Below, in pieces: positions 24,486-33,510 of a DNA stretch of 64,000 nucleotides. The notes under the pieces were generated by a model that worked only from the letters and a program-made list of their open reading frames with translations, made no database searches and was not told the origin of the DNA. Source of the DNA: Paenibacillus prosopidis (GTDB lineage: Bacteria; Bacillota; Bacilli; Paenibacillales; Paenibacillaceae); assembly GCF_003337375.1 (NCBI RefSeq), contig NZ_QPJD01000004.1, positions 1 through 64,000 of the forward strand, written 5' to 3'. Positions within the stretch are counted from its first letter, which is position 1, and each line of letters begins with the position of its first letter. The position numbers and the translations under genes were made by a program.

Positions 24486-25613
24486 TTATTCCGGCTTCAT
24501 TTGAACGTACACTTTTTTCAGCTGAGAAATGACGCGCTGGAGCGAGTATACCTTTTTTGCCTTATCCCAGCCTGCCCGGGCAAGATTATACCGGTAGGTT
24601 GGATCGGTTACGACCTTCTCAAGCGCTGCGGCCAGCGCTGCCGGATCCTCAGGCGGTACGAGCAATCCGTTTACGCCATCATCGATTTGCTCAGCAATCC
24701 CGCCTACATTCGTACCGACAAGCGCTAGCCAGCATAGCGCCGCTTCCGCGAATACGGAGCCGAACGCCTCTGCCCGCGATGGCAGCACGAACACGTCAAA
24801 GAACGGCATGAATTCTTCCGGGTGAAGCATATATCCGTAAAAAATAATATCGTCGTATAGATCAAGCTTTACTGCCAACGCTTCAAGCTCTTCGCGAATC
24901 GGTCCATCGCCGATAATGTGGAGGACAAACGGATGTCCCTGCCTTTTAAGCTCCGCGCAAGCATGCAGCAAGATATCCAGCCCTTTGGCCGGTACAAGCC
25001 TGCACACCGTAATTAGCTGAGTGACCGCATTGTCATGCGAGATCGGCTTAAATCGTTTTTCATCAAAACCGTTCGGAATGACTTTAATGCGCTCCGGCTG
25101 CTTCACATGGGCTCCGATGTACGATCGAAACGACTCGGAAACGGTGAGCAGCTGATCCGCCTTTGCTTCCAGCTCCCCGTAGATGCTCATGAGAAACCGG
25201 TGCTCAGGTCCTCCCTCTTTTATTTTCCCGTTCAAAATAAGCTCCCGCTCGTAGCTGGAGTGAATCGTGACCGCAAGCGGCGTATCCGGGAACAGCTGCT
25301 TCATGACAAGCGCCGCAATCGGGTGATGCGCATGAATAATATCGTACGGCTTTTTGATGCGCATTTTCGTCCACCAGACGTAATCCCGGTAGGTTTGAAT
25401 ATATTTATCTACGATTTTATTTCCTCTATATTCCGTATAGTCGAATGTCTCGAACAAAACCTCTTCCTGTCCTTTGCCCCTAACTCGTTTAGGCAGCGAA
25501 AATAATTCCATCTGCCAACCAAGCTTAATAAACCGTTCTTGAATGTACGGGACCATCGATGATACTCCGCCCGGCTGCTCCGGAGGAAAAAACAAGGCTT
25601 GCAATATGTTCAT
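24486..25613 (-). CDS. Glycosyltransferase family 4 protein
   Basis: A 375-residue GT-B retaining glycosyltransferase. The N-terminal domain begins MNILQALFFPPEQPGGVSSM; the C-terminal domain has RLVPAKGLDILLHACAELKR, the nucleotide-sugar region PSRAEAFGSVFAEAALC and EQIDDGVNGLLVPPEDP. It transfers a sugar from a nucleotide donor to an acceptor that cannot be told from sequence. The start at 25613 follows AAAGGA; the more upstream ATGs lack a site. It lies on the minus strand upstream of yhaO but has no obvious functional link to it. Confidence 0.88.
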   Translation of the reverse strand: MNILQALFFPPEQPGGVSSMVPYIQERFIKLGWQMELFSLPKRVRGKGQEEVLFETFDYTEYRGNKIVDKYIQTYRDYVWWTKMRIKKPYDIIHAHHPIAALVMKQLFPDTPLAVTIHSSYERELILNGKIKEGGPEHRFLMSIYGELEAKADQLLTVSESFRSYIGAHVKQPERIKVIPNGFDEKRFKPISHDNAVTQLITVCRLVPAKGLDILLHACAELKRQGHPFVLHIIGDGPIREELEALAVKLDLYDDIIFYGYMLHPEEFMPFFDVFVLPSRAEAFGSVFAEAALCWLALVGTNVGGIAEQIDDGVNGLLVPPEDPAALAAALEKVVTDPTYRYNLARAGWDKAKKVYSLQRVISQLKKVYVQMKPE

Positions 25614-25736
25614 ATGTCCCATCCTTTCAACGTAATGCATATGCAAAAACTATTCGTCTACCGTAAAACATGATATATTAGAACATATGTTTCTGTAAAG
25701 CTACTGAACCTAATACTAGACAATGGTGGTTAACTC

Positions 25737-26906
25737 ATGACAATTATGCAATGGCTTGCAGGGCTGAGCGGACAGCTGCTTTCATCATCGGCAGTTATCG
25801 TCATCCTTATTTTAATGCTTATTATGTCGGTCAGGCTTTACGTCAGTTACCGCAACAAACGGATTTACCGGTTACTCATTACGGCTATACCTATTATAAT
25901 CGCTAAGCAATGCCTGCTCGTCGTTCTCGCCTATCCGGGCTGGTCATTAACCCCGTGGCTTTATTTGTCTTTTAACATTTTACAAATCATCTCTTTTATC
26001 ATTATAAACTTTGTTTTCATGAAATTATATACTCCTCGCACGGCACAATTGAAAGTCGTTCCGTTTATTATTATGAGTATGTTGACTTTTGTGATCGCAG
26101 GCATTCAATTTGCAATTACTCCCTTTACTTCGGAAACCTTGCTGAACGCCGAAGCATTTACGTTTCCCGCGCTCGACTTCTACGGGCTAATTGTGATCTT
26201 CATGATCATGCTCGACACGAGAAGCGCGGATCTGACCTCTAAATATTATATGAGCCTTATCGTCTTCTTCGCCAATGAACTAGCCCGCCTCGCGAATGCT
26301 TATGTGTTTCACGGTTCGCTCTCATGGCTAATTTTGCTCGGTCATCTGCTTCCGATCGTATACTTCACGCTGTTATTTATTCTTTTATTTGAATGGGTCA
26401 TCGAGCGTTTGATGTCAACCTATCAATCATCGATTATGGATGGCTTGACCGGTCTGTATAACCGCCGTCATTTTGCAGCGAAAGCAGAACTGCTGCTTCG
26501 CAGTAGTAAGGCAATCGCGGTTATATTTTGCGATATTGATAATTTCAAAAAACTTAATGATACGCATGGACATCATAAAGCGGACGGTGTACTTAAGCAA
26601 GTGGCTGAAATTATAAAAGAGGAGTCAAGCGGCATTGGGGCGGCAGGTCGCTACGGCGGGGAAGAGCTGGTGGCCTGCATTAGCACCGAACGTGTGAAGC
26701 CAGAGCTTGTGGCCGAATCGATTCGCCGCAGAGTCGAGCAGGAAACGCCGGTAACCATAAGCGTAGGCTTCAGCACCTCCAAAGAGAGCAAAGCCGTTCA
26801 GGATATGATCAAACAAGCCGATGAGGCGATGTACCATTCAAAGATGACGGGTAAAAACAAAGTAACACCGTTTAAATCGATAACGGCTTTTAAAAAATCA
26901 CACTAG
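25737..26906 (+). CDS. Membrane-bound diguanylate cyclase (GGDEF domain)
   Basis: A 389-residue protein with about seven transmembrane helices in residues 1-225 and a cytoplasmic GGDEF domain from about 230: SSIMDGLTGLYNRRHF, VIFCDIDNFKKLNDTHG and the active-site loop RYGGEELVA (GGEEL). It should make cyclic di-GMP from GTP in response to a membrane signal. No RxxD inhibitory site is seen five residues before GGEEL, so product inhibition may be absent. A modest GGTGG site precedes the ATG. A long palindrome follows at 26928. Confidence 0.9.
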   Translation: MTIMQWLAGLSGQLLSSSAVIVILILMLIMSVRLYVSYRNKRIYRLLITAIPIIIAKQCLLVVLAYPGWSLTPWLYLSFNILQIISFIIINFVFMKLYTPRTAQLKVVPFIIMSMLTFVIAGIQFAITPFTSETLLNAEAFTFPALDFYGLIVIFMIMLDTRSADLTSKYYMSLIVFFANELARLANAYVFHGSLSWLILLGHLLPIVYFTLLFILLFEWVIERLMSTYQSSIMDGLTGLYNRRHFAAKAELLLRSSKAIAVIFCDIDNFKKLNDTHGHHKADGVLKQVAEIIKEESSGIGAAGRYGGEELVACISTERVKPELVAESIRRRVEQETPVTISVGFSTSKESKAVQDMIKQADEAMYHSKMTGKNKVTPFKSITAFKKSH

Positions 26907-26927
26907 CATGATGCTTCGTTCTATAAC

Positions 26928-26981
26928 GCAGACAGGGGGAGTCCATCTAGGCCTTAGACCTGTTGGACTGCCCCTGTCTGC
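26928..26981. terminator. Long palindromic hairpin after the GGDEF gene
   Basis: GCAGACAGGGGGAGTCCA (26928-26945) and its complement at 26964-26981 form an 18-base stem with one mismatch, around an 18-base loop. It lies 21 bases after the GGDEF stop. There is no T tract, so it may block 3' exonucleases or act as an atypical terminator. Confidence 0.55.
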
Positions 26982-27071
26982 ATTAAATATGATGATATTA
27001 GCTCCAATTCTCGTAGCTGCTATTGCATTTTCTACAATAGAAACTTCACATAATGCACGATATAAGGAGCT

Positions 27072-27141
27072 GTACTGCAGAAATGAAACAGAAAACGCCA
27101 CTATATGTATACATTTCAGAATAGAGTTGTTTCTGCTGTAC
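27072..27141. repeat. Imperfect palindrome of about 70 bases in a 360-base gene-free stretch
   Basis: GTACTGCAGAAA at 27072 pairs with TTTCTGCTGTAC ending at 27141 (11 of 12), and the inner arms also pair partly. The A/T-rich 26982-27341 stretch contains this palindrome and no coding signal I can support. It has the size and shape of a small non-coding palindromic element. Confidence 0.4.
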
Positions 27142-27341
27142 ATTCGAGACTGTCGATTAACTGTTCATAACTTCGAAAATCGGCTGGAGACCACAAATTG
27201 TATGCGAAAAATCATAGATAATGTGCGGCAACACATCGAATCAATTGAATCTGTTCGAAATTTCATACATAAAACGCGATTTAAGCCCTGATCCTGTAAA
27301 TGGTATTCGAAAAACCACATACATTCTCTGCATGCTTCCGT

Positions 27342-27919
27342 TCACTTCAAAACAGTTCTCAATAAATCGACAGTCTCTACTCTGCAATGGACAAGCAGCT
27401 CAGACAATGAGAAGAGCACCCAGCCGTTGCCGCGTCCCCACGGCACACCATTAGGCTTATCGAACTTATAATCGTATACATGATGCATGATTTGCAATCC
27501 GGGAATAAACAATCGTTTTTTGTAATGTAAAAATTGCCCTCTACTAGAACAGGATGAATATTCGCCACATCGACAGCTTCCGGTATTGGAAGCAAACGAC
27601 TTTATATCGTTCACATATACGTTTACCGAACCATAGCAGCTTATGCTGAACGGACTGTCCTCATCCTGGTCGCCCCATAACTTTCCCCACACATAGACGA
27701 ACTGCCCATCCGCAAGCTCTGGCCATTTTTCCGTCAGGTTCATCTCATACCGGTAGTCGCTCCCGCGGCGAAACCCAATCGTCGTGTGCGTACGATATAC
27801 CGGAGGAACTTCGGATGAGACCCGACAAATCGGTTCGCGACTGCGGCGAGCTCAAGCTCCTCGTTTCCTGAAGCGATATTTGCAATCGATCCCTGCTGGT
27901 CAAAATACGGGTACGTATG
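27342..27919 (-). pseudogene. Decayed GH105 unsaturated rhamnogalacturonyl hydrolase
   Basis: The N-terminal piece MHTYPYFDQQGSIANIASGN, AVANRFVGSHP is separated by a one-base frameshift from VPPVYRTHTTIGFRRGSDYR and WPELADGQFVYVWGKLWGDQ, which lead into a beta-domain (VYVND). The frame then jumps to HHVYDYKFDKPNGVPWGRGN and GWVLFSLSELL, a hallmark of the GH105 catalytic barrel. Hundreds of residues between are missing. An intact enzyme would remove unsaturated galacturonic acid from oligosaccharides made by lyases such as the YetA-like protein in this locus. It is the last gene of the minus-strand cluster. Confidence 0.8.
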
Positions 27920-27939
27920 CATACGCTCTTCCCCTTTCC

Positions 27940-29205
27940 TCAAGCTTCTCCTCCCGGATACAGCGTCGAGCTGTAAAGACGCTTCGGCTGCGGCAGCTGC
28001 CGGCCGCCGCTTGGCTGCTCACCCAGCTTAGCAAACTTACTTGAATAGATAGAGGCGGTTAGATCGTTATAGATAATAACCTGCTCTGTCCCTCTACCTA
28101 GCAAATCGGCATGCACGGCATAACCGTTTGCAGGAAACTGAACGACGGGATTCATCCGGCCGTCGTACAAAGTAGGAAATACGCCTCCGCCCCTGCGGTA
28201 AGCCAAAATATAATCTGGCGAGTCCGCCTCCCAGTGTCGCAATGTTTCGATTATGGTTAGCCAGCCATCCGTCTTGCGGTCTTCCTTCCAGACCTCTCGC
28301 CCTTCCGAATCAAGCAGAAACATAGCGTCCTTCCCTTTGAGTCCTCGTCCGTCATCCTCGCGCACGAGACGGTCCAAGCCTGCGATCTGCAGGCCGGGCA
28401 AATCATTACGGAATCTGCCGAGCGCGATATGCTGGGACTCCACCGACCCTTCATGGCGCCACAGCTCCTTGCCGGCGCGGTCATACATTACCGTCACGCT
28501 GCCGCCGATGACGAGCTCCGGTTCACCGTCCCCGTTCACATCCCCTACCCAAATGCAGTCGGCGTGTTCGTCTAAATCTTTGCAGCCCCAGAGAAGGCGG
28601 CCTTGCGAATCAAGCAGATCATAGCCAGCCATCACCTCGTCCTTTCCGTCTCTATTGATGTCATAAACCCATGGGAAATGACCTGGATTGCCCTCATGTG
28701 TCCACAGAAGATTGAAATGCCGGTCCAATGCCCACATTTTATGATAGCGGTCCTTCAAAATAATATCGGTGGCCCGTTCTCCGCCGGATAGATTCGCAAT
28801 GATGATACAGTCGTGGGCATGTGGATCAGGCAGCGGGTAAGATTCCTTCTTCTTGCCGGTTGCTCCGTCGAAAACATGAAACTGATCGTCCATCACACAC
28901 AAAACCTCAAGCTTGTCATCCCCGTCGATATCGTAGATTTGGGCCGGATAGTCCGAGCCTTGGCTGCCCGCTCCCGGATCCGGCGTTCCCGTCTGCCACA
29001 GCAAGTTGCCCTGAAGATCGAATGCGGTTAAGCATTGCACCTGATGGGGGATATAACGCACATCCTGACGGTTATCGGGCTGCACGAGGAGCAGCTCCAA
29101 CCGGCCGTCTCCATTCAAATCGCCGAGCAGCATCTTGCAGCGCGGACCAGCAGCGCTAATATCTATTTCTCCCAGCAGAACCGCATCTAACGTCTCTTGT
29201 TTCAT
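27940..29205 (-). CDS. FG-GAP/VCBS-repeat protein of the rhamnogalacturonan locus
   Basis: A 421-residue protein without a signal peptide. It contains calcium-loop repeats of the form LGDLNGDGRLELLLV, YDIDGDDKLEVLCV, YDINRDGKDEVMAG and VGDVNGDGEPELVIG, each a blade of a beta-propeller. Similar propellers form the body of family 11 rhamnogalacturonan lyases (YesW/YesX) but the lyase active site is not evident to me. The start at 29205 follows GAGGGGG. The gene follows the deacetylase by 11 bases and precedes the decayed GH105 gene. It is likely intracellular; enzymatic role unproven. Confidence 0.7.
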   Translation of the reverse strand: MKQETLDAVLLGEIDISAAGPRCKMLLGDLNGDGRLELLLVQPDNRQDVRYIPHQVQCLTAFDLQGNLLWQTGTPDPGAGSQGSDYPAQIYDIDGDDKLEVLCVMDDQFHVFDGATGKKKESYPLPDPHAHDCIIIANLSGGERATDIILKDRYHKMWALDRHFNLLWTHEGNPGHFPWVYDINRDGKDEVMAGYDLLDSQGRLLWGCKDLDEHADCIWVGDVNGDGEPELVIGGSVTVMYDRAGKELWRHEGSVESQHIALGRFRNDLPGLQIAGLDRLVREDDGRGLKGKDAMFLLDSEGREVWKEDRKTDGWLTIIETLRHWEADSPDYILAYRRGGGVFPTLYDGRMNPVVQFPANGYAVHADLLGRGTEQVIIYNDLTASIYSSKFAKLGEQPSGGRQLPQPKRLYSSTLYPGGEA

Positions 29206-29216
29206 CCTAATCCCCC

Positions 29217-30017
29217 TCATGAAAACCCCATTTGGCTGCCGCCTTTTACTTCTACGATGCGTCCATCGACGTTAATCCACACGCTTTGCGCCGACGGATT
29301 ATAGACGAAATCCAAGCCTGCTGAAAATTTCAGCTGATTATATGCATTCATGTAATCAACGATTTGTATGTTTGTGGCATACCAGATATTTTCGCGGCCG
29401 CCGGCAAGCTCACAAAAGCGCTCAATGAGCTCCCAGTTATCATCATTGTCAAATTCGTAGCTGTGTCCCCATACGTACATCAGATATAAATATTGTGATT
29501 TATGAAGCCCGATAAAGGTCTCCGTCTTCTCAATCAATTGGTCATTATGATGGCAGCTTGGTTTCCATTCATGCCAATCATCCGGCATAGAGAAGCCGCC
29601 GGTCGTTTGTACGACACGCGCATATTCGATTCCCAAAGCGGGAAGCATCTGTTTAATTTCTTGGTTAAATGATCCGTTTGGATAAGATATACCGCGAACG
29701 GTATACCCGACAAGCCGTTCTAAGCCTTTTCGATCCTCCATGATCTCATATACGATCTGTTCCTTCGGGCAGCGCGCGATCGTCGGATGGGTCAGCGTAT
29801 GGGCGGACACCTCATGCCCTGTGTACAAGACGGCTGCTTCCTGTTCCGTCAAGCGGTTGCCCGTACCGAACAATCCGCTGTTTAGGTGAAAAGTACCTTT
29901 AATTCCGTAACGGTTAAACGTGGACACCAGTCTTCTGTCAGCTATCATGCCATCGTCGTAGCTCATAGTTAACGCCTTGTGCCTGCCTTCCGGGAAACAC
30001 AATAATATTTTCGGCAT
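29217..30017 (-). CDS. Polysaccharide deacetylase (NodB homology)
   Basis: A 266-residue protein with a NodB-type barrel: ALTMSYDDGMIADRRLV (the catalytic DD pair), GTFHLNSGLFG, and the metal-binding HEVSAHTLTHPTIARCP (HxxxH). A later VRGISYPNGSFNQEI also fits the family. There is no signal peptide, so it should act in the cytoplasm, unlike chitin or peptidoglycan deacetylases. Its place in the rhamnogalacturonan cluster suggests that it deacetylates imported acetylated pectic oligosaccharides. That role is inferred. Confidence 0.85.
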   Translation of the reverse strand: MPKILLCFPEGRHKALTMSYDDGMIADRRLVSTFNRYGIKGTFHLNSGLFGTGNRLTEQEAAVLYTGHEVSAHTLTHPTIARCPKEQIVYEIMEDRKGLERLVGYTVRGISYPNGSFNQEIKQMLPALGIEYARVVQTTGGFSMPDDWHEWKPSCHHNDQLIEKTETFIGLHKSQYLYLMYVWGHSYEFDNDDNWELIERFCELAGGRENIWYATNIQIVDYMNAYNQLKFSAGLDFVYNPSAQSVWINVDGRIVEVKGGSQMGFS

Positions 30018-30091
30018 CTGAAAATTCCTCCCTCACAAATGGATTTAGCGGGTTTCGGGTATTACGGATTTACTTTCACCGTCTCTCCGAA

Positions 30092-30775
30092 CTATCCCTG
30101 CTCACGCAGCCCGTACACATTCAAATTCGCATACTCCGCAATAAAAGGTGACATTTGCCGAAAGCCGATTTTGCCCGCCCCGAGCGGTGGTCCGAACGCT
30201 ATGCCGTCATCTTCCCATGACAGTATGGTAAGTCCGTGAATCGAAAAATCGATACGAGGGCCGCGTTTCATAAGCAGCATATGGTATGAGCATGAGCAAT
30301 CAGAGACCGAAGGCAGCGGATCCGCACCTTGCGCAGCAAGATGGAAACCGTAGCTTTTCCGCAAATTGCAGGTGTGAAACTTCCTCTCTTCCGGCCACTT
30401 TCTTCGATAGTAGGATAAATGAAAGGCATCGATTTCACCGTGATGATATTGCTCGTATTCGCCCGTACGCGGTGCAAGCGACAGGTCGAACAAATCGACT
30501 CCATTCGCGCCAGCTGCTGCAAAAAATAGAATCGCCAAGCCCGGTTCACGAATCGGCCTAAATTCCCAGGTCACCGCTATATCGGCAGGGAAGTCCTCCG
30601 GACACCACAGCACAAAATTCGCTTGCTGGCCGTCTTCCGGCTCCCGCGCGCTCTCGAGCCGCATCCTCCCCATCGGAAATGTAGCGACACCGCTCCCCTC
30701 CATGCGAAAATGCTTAACATCATTGAAGGAGCGAAGCGGATTGCTGTAGAGCAGCCTCCATTCCGGCGTAATCAT
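30092..30775 (-). CDS. DUF1961 family protein
   Basis: A 227-residue protein beginning MITPEWRLLYSNPLRSFNDV, with MRLESAREPEDGQQANFVLW, CPEDFPADIAVTWEFRPI and a region GEYEQYHHGEIDAFHLSYYR. These fit the DUF1961 family, which has a concanavalin-like (LamG) beta-sandwich and is found in polysaccharide clusters. No signal peptide is present. The ATG overlaps the stop of the upstream lyase gene (ATGA), so translation is coupled. It may bind or cut oligosaccharides from pectin; the activity is not established here. Confidence 0.75.
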   Translation of the reverse strand: MITPEWRLLYSNPLRSFNDVKHFRMEGSGVATFPMGRMRLESAREPEDGQQANFVLWCPEDFPADIAVTWEFRPIREPGLAILFFAAAGANGVDLFDLSLAPRTGEYEQYHHGEIDAFHLSYYRRKWPEERKFHTCNLRKSYGFHLAAQGADPLPSVSDCSCSYHMLLMKRGPRIDFSIHGLTILSWEDDGIAFGPPLGAGKIGFRQMSPFIAEYANLNVYGLREQG

Positions 30776-33363
30776 CGCTCCACCCGGGTGATTTCTTCCG
30801 GCAGCCATTCCGGTATTAATTCCAAGCTAATAATCGTATTCAAAGACCACTGTGCCGCTTCGTTTGTATTAATCCAATCGATCTCCTTCAATTCGCCAAC
30901 ATAAATAACGGAAGCTGCCTCTTCCTGAAGATGTGAAATTGAGAAGGGATTTTGCAGCAGCACCTTCCACGCATGCCTTGCTGCCGCCTCGTCCTGCTTA
31001 TAGAAAGCTCCGAACGCAGCAATTGCGATGCTGAGCACGGGATGATTGAAGTGCTCATGGCTGACAGCCCCTCCCGTCACCTTGTCCTTCTCCTCCTGAG
31101 GTAAATTATAGTAAATGCCGAAATCGGCCATCATGGCCTCCCATACCGGGTCCTTCAGCATGGCCGCCAGCTCGAACCATACCTGCGGCGCGCCCATGCA
31201 AATCGCCAGATGGCGGCCCCAGTTGTCGTCTCCGAGCGGGGTTAATATCCCAGTCTTAGGATCGTAGCCATATGTCGGCCCTGAAATAAGACCGAAATTA
31301 GCTTGTTTGACGCAGTCGATGCCTACTAAAATTTTGTCCCGGTAAGACGTGTCCTCGTATCTCTCCCACATGGTCATCCAATTGGAGCTGAACGCCGCCC
31401 AATCCGGTCCGATCCGAATGTGTGTCGGGTGCTCATCCTTTGGAAAATAAGCGCGCATCGGATCTAGATTAACGGTCGAGTAATCCGCATCCTTCACCTC
31501 GTCCATGAGATCCCCGATCCGTTCGTCGGAGGTCAAATAGTAATAGTAACGGTGAAGTCCGGCCATTGCGATGCGCGCCTCCTTGCACCCGCAGCCCCAA
31601 TGAACGACGTTATGCCTGGAACCAAGCCCCGCATATTCGCCGAAATGATAAACGTCAACTTCGCTCGTATGCCTTGTCATCGCTTCGGCAAGCCGGAACA
31701 AATCCTCGCGGCCCGACCGTAGAAACATGACCCACAGCCACATGTTCGGCACCAGCTCCGTATTTTGCCAAGCGCAGCCGCCCAAATCATAGTTCCACAC
31801 ATGCCTGACCGGATCATAGCTGTGCATAAAGTCGCCATAATCCCAGAATCCGTACCACTTCCGCTGCTCGACCTCGCTCTGGTAGAAGGCAGCAATGCTA
31901 TCTAGCCGGTCTTCCAAATACGCTTTGGCTGGCGTGCTCCGGTCCGGCAGGCTCCATAGGCCGAACGCGCGCGTTTTATGTAAATACTCCGGCTCACAAA
32001 CAAGCAACGGAGGTGACTCCATTTGCTTCCGCATCGTTTGCAGCTGCTCAGGCCCTGGCGTTTCCGAAGTACACCACAGCATAAGCTCGCTTGTATTTGC
32101 AATGCCGTAAGGGGTTGCCCGCAGCTCTTCAGCACCCTCATAAGACGACTCCACATGCGTTTCCGTGTCATAGTGCCGAAGATCCATCGCTTCGGCGTCA
32201 GGCGACCAAAACCAGATATTGAAACAAGCTTCCCGCTTAGCCGTTCCATGAATCTCCATACCGGAAGGATGCTTCTCCCAAAAGCTCCGCATTCCTGCTG
32301 CCAGACCGCCGCCCTCGCTGCCTATGTAGCCAAGACCGCCCGCTCTTCTTCCTTCGGCCGCCTTCAGCCAGCAGCAATCCTCCTTTGTGCGCTTCCAAAC
32401 AGCGTAATGCTCCGAGGAACGCTGCACCAGCTTGTAATCGTCCCATACCGCCGAATCGTCCAGAAGCCCGAGAAAATATTCATCCTCCTTGTCGTCGAAA
32501 TGGACTGACGCCCCCTGCGTTTGCTGCTCGAACAGCTCGCGATATTTGCCCTTCGTCCGGCGGGTATGCAGCGTTTTTGGCGATTCGCTGAAAAAGCCGC
32601 TGTCGCCCGCAAGTCGAACATGGCGGTTATATAAGGCCCCCCTCATCGGAACTTTAAAGGATAGGCCTAAAGCTTTAATAAAATCCGAGCTCGGATTCCC
32701 ATCGTAATGAAAGGTATGTACGATTCGCACCGATTCCAGGCCAGCGTAAAAATATAGGCGAAGCGAGAACGGGAGCCATTCCCGTTTGCCGGACTCTGAG
32801 CGATGCTTTCCCTCCAGCTTCACGACGGCTCTAACCGGTCCGCTTTGCTCCACGACTGCCTTATGAATGCGGCTTTTGAAGCTTTCCTCCCGTATAGTCC
32901 GCTCACCCGATAGATGGCTTATGCTTTCCTTGATCGAGATAAGCGTGCCTCCGTTACAGACCTGAGCACCGTCCCGGAAGATGCTGCCGATGATCGTATC
33001 TCCTTGCTTGTTCACGGTACAAACGATAACGCCGGTATCCAGCACAATCGACTGCTCCGATTCTTGAACAATTACCTTTTTAGACGCTGCAGCACCCTCC
33101 GATTTAACAACCATGTAGCCTTCAGGCGACGCAGAGTCTAGCGAAACTGCCGCATGCGCCGACCATTTGATGCTGCCGTCCGGCCAAAAAGCAGCCGGCC
33201 AGCTTTGCATCGCTGCCGCTTCTCCCCTGCCAATGTCAATTAGAGCAAGCGAGTCCTCTCTTAACAGCTCGCCTTCCATCCACGGAATGCCCCAGGTCAA
33301 TCCGACCGGGGCACCGGCCGGTTCCTTTAACCAACGCAGCTTAACAGATAATGGTGATACCAA
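30772..33363 (-). CDS. yetA: YetA/PcRGLX-like exo-rhamnogalacturonan lyase family protein (PL26-like)
   Basis: A protein of about 863 residues with an N-terminal beta domain (SVKLRWLKEPAGAPVGLTWG, IPW), a middle beta-sandwich and a C-terminal helical barrel (WAAFSSNWMTMWERYEDTSY and following). It belongs to the YetA family, related to PL26 exo-rhamnogalacturonan lyases that remove disaccharide units from the chain end. I choose a TTG start at 33363 because GAGGAGGGG lies 8 bases upstream; the ATG at 33438 has no site. In Bacillus yetA also stands beside the lplABC transporter genes. It lacks a signal peptide and should act on imported oligosaccharides. Confidence 0.8.
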   Translation of the reverse strand: MVSPLSVKLRWLKEPAGAPVGLTWGIPWMEGELLREDSLALIDIGRGEAAAMQSWPAAFWPDGSIKWSAHAAVSLDSASPEGYMVVKSEGAAASKKVIVQESEQSIVLDTGVIVCTVNKQGDTIIGSIFRDGAQVCNGGTLISIKESISHLSGERTIREESFKSRIHKAVVEQSGPVRAVVKLEGKHRSESGKREWLPFSLRLYFYAGLESVRIVHTFHYDGNPSSDFIKALGLSFKVPMRGALYNRHVRLAGDSGFFSESPKTLHTRRTKGKYRELFEQQTQGASVHFDDKEDEYFLGLLDDSAVWDDYKLVQRSSEHYAVWKRTKEDCCWLKAAEGRRAGGLGYIGSEGGGLAAGMRSFWEKHPSGMEIHGTAKREACFNIWFWSPDAEAMDLRHYDTETHVESSYEGAEELRATPYGIANTSELMLWCTSETPGPEQLQTMRKQMESPPLLVCEPEYLHKTRAFGLWSLPDRSTPAKAYLEDRLDSIAAFYQSEVEQRKWYGFWDYGDFMHSYDPVRHVWNYDLGGCAWQNTELVPNMWLWVMFLRSGREDLFRLAEAMTRHTSEVDVYHFGEYAGLGSRHNVVHWGCGCKEARIAMAGLHRYYYYLTSDERIGDLMDEVKDADYSTVNLDPMRAYFPKDEHPTHIRIGPDWAAFSSNWMTMWERYEDTSYRDKILVGIDCVKQANFGLISGPTYGYDPKTGILTPLGDDNWGRHLAICMGAPQVWFELAAMLKDPVWEAMMADFGIYYNLPQEEKDKVTGGAVSHEHFNHPVLSIAIAAFGAFYKQDEAAARHAWKVLLQNPFSISHLQEEAASVIYVGELKEIDWINTNEAAQWSLNTIISLELIPEWLPEEITRVER

Positions 33364-33510
33364 GGTGAACCCCTCCTCAGATGTGTCGATTTGCATCATA
33401 CTTAACAACATCTTAAAGAGGAGGCCGCTTGCATACAATGAGACTTTTTTGAATCCATCATCAAAAAACCTTGCACATTTTTATTTGATTTGCACTATAT
33501 TGCGAGCCGT

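Noticed and set aside
26908-27291. A plus-strand ORF of 127 codons after the GGDEF gene
   Set aside because: It has no ribosome binding site, its translation begins inside the palindrome, and the residue pattern looks non-coding.
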